Made by a program: the position numbers and the translations under genes. Positions 57,440 to 64,000 of a stretch of 64,000 bases of DNA are shown piece after piece. The notes beneath the pieces were generated by a model. It did not search any database and was not told the origin of the DNA. It was given only the letters and a program-made list of their open reading frames with translations. This DNA comes from Laetiporus sulphureus 93-53 (Eukaryota; Basidiomycota; Agaricomycetes; Polyporales; Laetiporaceae). The first letter of the stretch is position 1; every line of letters starts with the position of its first letter. Location: contig NW_024468524.1 of assembly GCF_001632365.1 (NCBI RefSeq), positions 552,090 through 616,089 on the forward strand, read 5' to 3'.

Positions 57440-58378
57440 TTAGTCACAGAACAGAACCGCGAGATCCACCTTTGCAGGAAGTAAGATCATCTAGTCAAGT
57501 ATAACAACGTCGCCACTCACATTATCACCAGCACAAGGGATGGCTGGATATACCCCGGCACCGCCACGGTATGCAGACGCGCAATCGGCAACAGTACCTA
57601 AGTAACATAAATTCGGCAGTATTCAGCGAGTCAGCACGAATGCTTGCGATATTACACTGACAGTCTGCACCATCGCCATCGCAGCCGTTGTAGAAGCTGC
57701 AAATGACAGGTCATTCTACTGTTCATTTCTCATTCATACCACTTACCCGTATCCGGTTGCTACGGAAAACACATGGCTACACATGAAACCAAAATTATTT
57801 CAGAGTCATTTGATAAATAGGAGAAGAGGAGACTTGCGGGGGAACGAGATCAATTATAGCGGAAGTGTCTCCATTCTGCAGTGTGAACTCGACGACAGTG
57901 CAATTATTTCCTTGGTCGTCGCAAGCACCTGCATTCACAAGGCTACTTCAGCAGCGGGACACGACCGTACATAGCCGTTACTCACCGGTCTGAAGATAAC
58001 TGGACGCATAGGAAATACACCATCAGTTATCATCGCTCAAAGGTGCTGTACTGTCTGAGCGAGGGCGAACTCACGCGTAACCATCCACAAGGGGCCCATT
58101 GATTGTATACGCTTCTCCAGTGGACAACACAGTGCCATTTTGAGCCCGCAAATACGGCTGTGTAGAAGCACTTTAAAAGCATTCCAAGTTCAGGATGACT
58201 GTTGTACTTACAGTTCCAGATCCGCAACTAGAAGTGTGGCCCAGCATGTTAGTAGAGCGCAGACATCGTCGATGGCATACACTAACTCATTAACGAATGT
58301 CACCGTGTGAGACTCGGCGATGACGTGAATGAATGCCGAAGCAGCTATCACAAAGGCAATCAAAGGCTTTAAAGACAT
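57440..58378 (-). CDS. Small secreted Cys-rich 'glycopeptide' family protein, copy 2
   Basis: Same family and exon order as copy 1. The signal peptide is MSLKPLIAFVIAASAFIHVIA, then ESHTVTFVN. Exons give CGSGT (58212-58227, 16 nt), PYLRAQNGTVLSTGEAYTIN, GPLVDGYA, YLQTG (57986-57999, 14 nt), ACDDQGNNCTVVEFTLQNGD, HVFSVATGYG, FYNGCDGDGADC, DCASAYRGGAGVYPAIPC and VDLAVLFCD. The same eight Cys are present. It is the most divergent full copy: the second loop reads CDDQGNNC rather than CGNNGE(G/K)C. The intron before HVFSV (57777-57837) begins GCAAGT, a GC-AG intron, where copies 1 and 3 use GT. It remains open and so appears functional. Confidence 0.8.
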
Positions 58379-59204
58379 TGGAATGTGGATAATGAATTGT
58401 GAGTCCCTGGGAAGTAGAGGCAGGTGAGGCGGGGCAGGGACTTGAGACAGCCCAGGGCGATTTCATGAGCTGGTAATTATACAAACATCATGTGCGTCTA
58501 TTACAGCGGTCGGGAGGATATTCCGGCAAGTGCGAGAAATAAAGGCACATCTGGGCAGCTGTCAGTGCCGCCTTTACGCTGATGGTGGCATTACTTGCAT
58601 CATTCCGCGGCAGAGACTCCGTAAAAAGTGTCTGTCCATTCCGACGTATCGGATAAGCTGTGCTTGTAAGGTTTGATATTTATGTGGACACAGGCGTTTC
58701 CGAAGGTATGGTCGATTGATACATGATGTCATCCTTGTTCCGTTGGGCCGAGTGTCGCAATCAGCCTGCATATTCGACAAAATTTGAACGAAATGTCGCT
58801 GCATGTCTGAAACGGGTGACAGAATAGTGGTAAACGCACCCTCAGGCTGTCGAGAACAGACAACGAAGAACATAAATTTGCGTGATGCCAAGTCATCTCG
58901 ACCGTTTTTAGTCCTCCTCGAGTCGTGCATGATGAACGCCGCCAACGTCACGGCTGTGGGTTTATCTCATGCGCTCAGCGGCACCATGATGCTTTGAGAG
59001 AAGCCTGTATACACAGCTTGCATTGCATCGCATCGTTCGCCGGAAGAAAGGAAACGTCATCAGCGGATGTTAGGCGTAGACCCTGAACGGGCTGGAGTAG
59101 TCCGTAGTATCACTGCGATGCAATCACCAGACTAGACCGAAGGGAGTCACTGGCAGTAGCTTGAACGATCACGGCGAGTGTTAGCGCTGGTATAGTACTA
59201 CGAA

Positions 59205-59284
59205 CTTGTCTCCCCTAAGCAGACAACAAAATACCTCCCTCTCTGAGGGACGGAGGTCAGGAGGTATAAAGGTCTGCTTCAATT
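59205..59284 (+). repeat. Dispersed repeat copy 2, module 1 (stem-loop)
   Basis: Begins cttgtctcccctaagcagac and ends ggtctgcttcaa. The arms 59217-59238 and 59260-59279 pair (gcagac with gtctgc outside; atacctcc with ggaggtat inside) around a 21-base loop with tctgaggga. Outer arms and loop core match copy 1 at 9803-9880; the inner arms differ from copy 1 on both sides but remain complementary. Confidence 0.7.
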
Positions 59285-59744
59285 CACGCCTGTCAGACCG
59301 TAGCACAGACATGTGTCGCCTCGATTAGGAAATGCCGAGACATGCCGCATGAAGCCGACGACGTGCCGCTGTCATGTCTCACGGATTTCTCCGGACGGTA
59401 GCGCGAGCTCATAGCACATCGGAGGAGGCCTGCAGCTTGCGATGTCTCTGGATGCAAATGAGCAATGTAGATATATCAACATTTATTCTGGATCAAACGC
59501 CATGATTTTTTCGAAGAAACCAGCAGGCTTCCTCTCCTTATATTAGTGAATAAGGTTACCTAACACCCTGTCATGAAGCTGCTGAATATGTCATATGAGT
59601 TTGAAATGTAGAGAATGGCATACAGTTGTGAATATGCAAAGGTCATCAATTAAAATTTGGATGTTCTATGCAGACTTGGAGGATCATAGGGTACTAAACA
59701 GAACCGAAGGTGGATGCAGAGGTAGACGCGTCGTACAAGATCCG

Positions 59745-59784
59745 ATCGACGCGTTTCGGAGATGAAAACGCTTACGTAACTCCG
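59745..59784 (+). repeat. Dispersed repeat copy 2, module 2
   Basis: Begins atcgacgcgtttcggagatg and ends cttacgtaactccg. It matches 10139-10180 almost base for base. Arms tttcggag (59754-59761) and ctccgaaa (59780-59787) are inverted and flank a core with the palindrome ttacgtaa. It lies 541 bases beyond module 1, against 336 in copy 1. Confidence 0.7.
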
Positions 59785-60194
59785 AAAGTGCCTCGTACGG
59801 TCTAACGGGATACTAATGAGTTTGAGCGCTTGCCGCTTCTCGACGGCGTACGCGGCTACATTCAGTCAGAATAATTGAGCGATTTTCCAGAGAATGAACC
59901 GATGATAGCGATGGCTATCGTTTCTTGGGTGACAAATGCACAAGGAACGGCTTAAATCAACGTAAGCAATAGTGACTTAGTTGTACTTGACGGCGCAACA
60001 TAAGTTGCTTTCTTACCGCGACATTGCCTTCAGAAATCATTGTCATATATTTTGAAAACTGTATTCGGACTGAGGCTGTCACACAGAAGCACGACTGCGT
60101 TCCGTCCTATAAGACTTTATCGACTACAGTACATGCGCTCGAAATACACAACATCTAGACGGAACGCGGATCTCGGTACAACGATGCTTGCTGC

Positions 60195-61113
60195 TTAGTC
60201 GCAGAACTTGATCAAGAGATTCTCCTTTGAGGGTGTCAGCATGGAGAACATGCACATTCTGTTGTTGAGATCGCGCTCACGTTGTCAACCGGGCACCCCA
60301 CCTGCACCCAGGTTTGGTCGGACGTATGAAAAGCACTCGTACAGTTCTCGGAGGTACCTGACGTTTCAATGTGTTCGTTCACTCTGCAAGGCTTAGGACA
60401 AGGAACGGACTGAATACTCACAATCAGCACCTTGACCATCGCAGCCGTCGTAGTAGCTGGTTCCACGTGTCAGGCTCTTATTCAAGTAGTATGTTAGTTC
60501 TACTCACTCGAATCCGCTGGTGACAGAGAACTCGTGGCTGTCAATGTCATCTATGTCAACTTCATCGAAATTGCGAACATTCATTCCACTTACGGAGGAA
60601 TGAGAGAAATATCAGTGCTGCTATATCCATTCTTGAGCGTCGTCTCGATGAGCGTGCATTTCTCTCCATTGTTACCGCAGTCACCTGTTACAGCAAGCAG
60701 AATTAGTCAGTGCTTTCGCACTGATCGAATAGTGCGCACCAGTCTGGAGGTATCTGTGTGCATGCCAAGTGCTCGTCAGCAATTGTTCGAATAGCGGCAC
60801 ATTGAAACGTACGCGATGGCGCTGATGAGCGGTCCGTTAATAGTATAATTAGCACCATTGGACAAGACTTGACCGTTCATCGCCCGCAAGTACGGCTACA
60901 CGGAACGGTTCAGTTCATAGACCTAGACGCATTGCAGCTGCACGAACAGTACCGCGGCCACATCTGTGAAGATATCTCCGTGAGCACATTACTGACAAGT
61001 ATCCTAACGGTCAGTACTTACTTGTTGGCGAAGGACACCGTGTGGGTCTCAGCATTGACCTGCACGAGGGCGATCGCGAAGGCGACGAATGCAGCGGTGA
61101 ACTTGGAGAACAT
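60195..61113 (-). CDS. Small secreted Cys-rich 'glycopeptide' family protein, copy 3
   Basis: Signal peptide MFSKFTAAFVAFAIALVQVNA, then ETHTVSFANK. Exons give CGRGT (60948-60963, 16 nt), PYLRAMNGQVLSNGANYTIN, GPLISAIA, YLQTG (60740-60753, 14 nt), DCGNNGEKCTLIETTLKNG, HEFSVTSGF, SYYDGCDGQGADC, NCTSAFHTSDQTWVQVGC and ENLLIKFCD. Eight Cys are conserved, and NYTI and NCTS are potential N-glycosylation sites. The intron before HEFSV has a consensus GTAAGT donor. A TATAAAAA box on the minus strand at 61205-61198 is about 85 bases upstream. Closest to copy 1 in sequence. Confidence 0.84.
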
Positions 61114-63713
61114 CTTTTTCGGTCTTATTCGAAGAGCTGGTGAGAATGCACAAAGTTGGAGGTGTAGGATCTGTGGATGCCAGCGAATCCTACATGGTTT
61201 TTATACTAAAAAACAGGGCACAAAGGACACCAGCGACTATCAGGACGCATCACCAGACGCAGCCCAATGAGCACTTCACCTGTCAATGGTCGGACGAAGC
61301 TAGAAGTTGATGATCAAGTCCTTCCGCATATGGAGTTAACAGCACATTGGAGAGGATGCGGGAGCACGGAAGGGCATCGGGACAGTGTTTGAACAGTCTG
61401 TCAACAGTTCATGGATGTGATTCTGTGCTTGGAGCTCTGTGCGACCTATTCTGGTAGCAATGTGGATGCCTCGCTGAGCATGGGCACTCGGAATGCCAGA
61501 TGGCCAGTTGGAATCACTGCTCATTCTAAGGTCGATCTACGACGTAAGAAAGAAAGCGCCAGACGAACTTACCGTACAGTGTCCGAACTCGCAAAAACGA
61601 TGGCCTCCCCCTTTTTCCTGTCAGAAGCTTCTCGTCGCACAAACACCCGTAACATTTAGTGGCGGACCAAAGCTGAGCCTTCATGTATCCAATTAACAGA
61701 ACTTACGTGATCATGAGTAGGACAATGCTGTCCGGAGACGGCGTTGAAGCGCATTATTGGGAGGCGCACCCGATTGATGGCCGCAAGGCCACAATTGGCC
61801 ATCCTTCAGAGCAGACCGATCCGATTGCCGGTCGGAGGTACTCCGAGGCAGCTTCTAGATGAGTGGAAATTATGTATGCCGCTGCCGCGAGGCCCTAGCT
61901 GGGGAAATGGAAATTGACAGCTAATGACCTCGGAAGATTGCTGTGCGCTGAATGTCCTATGATGCGCCTACGCTCCAAGTACTACCGCGCTCTGCCTCGC
62001 CGACAGGCGCGACACTAGAAGCTCTGCGTGTACGTTGGTGGGCCGGAAGCGCCGGGTCCCCGTTTCGAGCAGGTGGCTTTTGGCTTGAGCGCGCCGCTCG
62101 CAAATCACGCGCTCGCGAAGAATGCATCGACCGGAGAGAGCGATAGCATCGGTAACGGCGTCTTTTCGTATGTCCTTGCTGTTCGTGTGTCTGCAGATTC
62201 GTAGCGCTGAATCAATCTTGATTTCTAAGGACAACAAGATACATCTGAGTGTAATGGGGCAGTGATTGTTAGATGAAGGACCGAATGGAATGATTGTGCC
62301 ACTACCATCTAAATCATGCACGAACCACACGCACTTTCAAGAGACTGCGCAAAGAATTGCATGTCGGCAGAATCGTCGGGCGTCCTTTGTCAGTCCCAGC
62401 AGTGCAATCAGCCGGCCAGCATGTGACGCCCTGCATCATTGCAGCACCAGCGGCTGCGCTCCAAAGACGGGCGTTGATATGGGCGATGACTGGATCGTCT
62501 AGCCTAGCTCACACGAGAATGGTAAGACAGAATGATAAACTGATCAGGTGCAGATTCCTGGGGTTGAGCCCGGCGAGTCTGATGCATCGATCCTGGTCCG
62601 ATGAACCCTCGGAACTTCTCTTGTTGTAAATTTGATTTGACTGGGAAGATGTCGAGTCTCCGAAGTATCGACTGAACGAGCTCCATGACATCATTTAAAT
62701 GGTGCGAAATGATGATATATCTTTGCTGTCCGTAGCACTCTGCCATATTTAGAACGCAACAGGCATCCCATGAGTGTTAGTGAGCGGAATCACAGTTCAC
62801 GCGGCTGGCATTCAAAGTTCTCATGATGACGGTTTAACGGATATCCACATACCTCGGCCTTGTGCTCGGCCCACCGCATGGCTCAGTCTCCCGAGATGGC
62901 AAGAAACGCCTTTCGGCTGATGGTTCAAAATCGAGGGGACTCACAGCACCACTGGCAGTCGCCTGCGTCTTGATAATCGGAGATCCAAACTCACGCGTGC
63001 CGTCTTGCAGTTGGCCTGAGTTATAAATTTGGATCTAAAATGTGGCTGAGGTGGCGGGATGAAGCACGATGTCCCACAGTGTCCCACCCATAGGATTGAG
63101 CCGCCCCTAAACTCCCGAAAGCGAGATGTGGCGGAGGTTGTAAAGAAAAGTGCTTCCATGTTTGAGGTACGGTGGACGACTCGGTCCAAACGTCCACATA
63201 ATACTATAGTCATACATTGCAACAAAGTCTATTGAACATCGAGTCAAGTCGGAAAGGGAGGGGAGGTTACTAGACCACAGACGGCTCGCAAAACTTCGAC
63301 CGCCCAGAGGCTCTCGAGTCTTAATAACATCAAACGTGAACATGACGACGCGGCCTGAAGTAGTCGTATGTGACCTACTATCTAGACCTCCGGTCACCTA
63401 CCTACCTAATATGGTTCCGTCCCATCGGCGGCCCACGCGAGGAGCGCCATCAGAACACCCTCAAAGAACATCACCGCCAGCGTACAGTAGTGCAATTTTT
63501 CAGATTTCACACACTTATTGGACTTGTATCAGCAGAACCAGGCCACGTAGCGACTTGTCCGTAGTACTAGTCGATACGGATGAACCTTATACTGATGTAT
63601 ATTTAAGACGACATTTACACTACGTGCTGCGAGAATTATTGTTGGGTTACATGAAGCATTCGGAATAAATCTGGGTGACGAGTGCCTAGCAGAACCGTGA
63701 TAATACTTTCCAT
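61114..63713. other. Spacer between secreted-protein copies 3 and 4
   Basis: 2.6 kb, the longest spacer of the array. It holds the TATA box of copy 3. ORFs up to about 120 residues on both strands show no family resemblance. No repeat module was recognised here. Confidence 0.5.
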
Positions 63714-64000
63714 CTAGTCACAGAATGTGATGAGCAGGTTCTCCTGCAATGGTGTCAGCAGCGAGCGCGCACATTATTCGGCGAATCGGAGGATACGCTC
63801 ACATTGTCAACTGTACACACAAGCTCCTCCGAGATTTGGTCGGGCGAATGGAAAGCAGTCGAACAATCTGCGTAAGTGCCTGAAAATCGGACGCGTATGT
63901 TAATCTGCAATATTCCGTGCAAGGGATAAATTGTACCGACAATCGGCGCCTACACCGTCACAGCCGTCATAATAACTGTTTGCACGTGTCAGGTTCTTAT
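63714..64000 (-). CDS. Small secreted Cys-rich 'glycopeptide' family protein, copy 4 (partial, runs off the window)
   Basis: Only the C-terminal exons are inside the window. Reading toward the window edge, the last exon is ENLLITFCD with stop at 63714-63716. The preceding exon encodes DCSTAFHSPDQISEELVC followed by TVDN, and the next a YDGCDGVGADC block. The final intron runs from gtgagc to a ttgcag acceptor, as in the other copies. The Cys pattern agrees with copies 1-3. The N-terminal half lies beyond base 64000. Confidence 0.75.

Larger units (their letters stand above)
58379..60194. other. Spacer between secreted-protein copies 2 and 3, containing dispersed repeat copy 2
   Basis: 1.8 kb. 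It contains both modules of the dispersed repeat at about 59205-59784. No gene is recognised. Confidence 0.55.

Noticed and set aside
1..64000. CRISPR arrays, bacterial operons, tRNA and rRNA genes
   Set aside because: No regularly spaced repeats, no prokaryotic gene organisation and no tRNA-like arms with a GTTCRA loop in a foldable context were found on reading through the window.

Overview
The window is nuclear DNA of a filamentous basidiomycete, most likely an Agaricomycete of the polypore type. I infer this from dense 50-60 nt GT-AG introns, from proteins whose closest relatives are Agaricomycete families (a charged F-box family, a 'glycopeptide' small secreted family, a P-loop/nuclease-like family with the motif SSGTGKSR), and from eukaryotic housekeeping genes throughout. 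There are no prokaryotic operons, no CRISPR array, and no tRNA or rRNA gene that I could find. A 100-base run of N at 43911-44010 shows this is a draft scaffold.

Layout. 1-19.8 kb is gene dense. It holds a small protein with a PP1-docking-like motif; thymidylate kinase, with four ACGCGT cell-cycle boxes in its promoter; CWC27 and UBC6 sharing a 196-bp divergent promoter; an NTF2-like protein; an intergenic dispersed repeat; a frame-disrupted P-loop/nuclease-like gene; ribosomal protein eL37; and an augmin HAUS6-like gene behind a palindromic pair of ACGCGT boxes. 19.8-26.4 kb carries two transcription regulators in tandem: a two-finger GATA iron regulator of the SRE/Urbs1/Fep1 type and an Opi1-family phospholipid regulator. 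29-37.5 kb has an F-box protein, a VPS9-domain Rab GEF and a coiled-coil protein. 40-44.3 kb has MKT1 and a zinc-finger gene cut by the N gap. 44.3-50.2 kb is a 6-kb stretch without a recognisable gene. 50.3-55 kb has a Cys-rich P1B heavy-metal ATPase and a TMEM170-like membrane protein. 55.3-64 kb is a tandem array of four small secreted Cys-rich genes, the last cut by the window edge, with a second copy of the dispersed repeat between copies 2 and 3.

How the genes fit together. Most are unlinked housekeeping functions: dTTP supply, spliceosome, ER-associated degradation, translation, mitosis, endosomal traffic and mRNA regulation. Two themes recur. The thymidylate kinase and augmin genes both carry ACGCGT boxes close to the start codon, consistent with G1/S control. 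The GATA iron regulator carries GATA-type sites upstream and a perfect ATCWGATAA site in a 601-nt intron, consistent with autoregulation. The least explained features are a stem-loop repeat present twice, 49 kb apart, whose inner stem differs in sequence but keeps its pairing, and the conserved 14- and 16-nt microexons of the secreted-protein array.

Limits: exon boundaries were placed by eye from GT/AG signals, reading frame and family knowledge. No alignment or database search was run.
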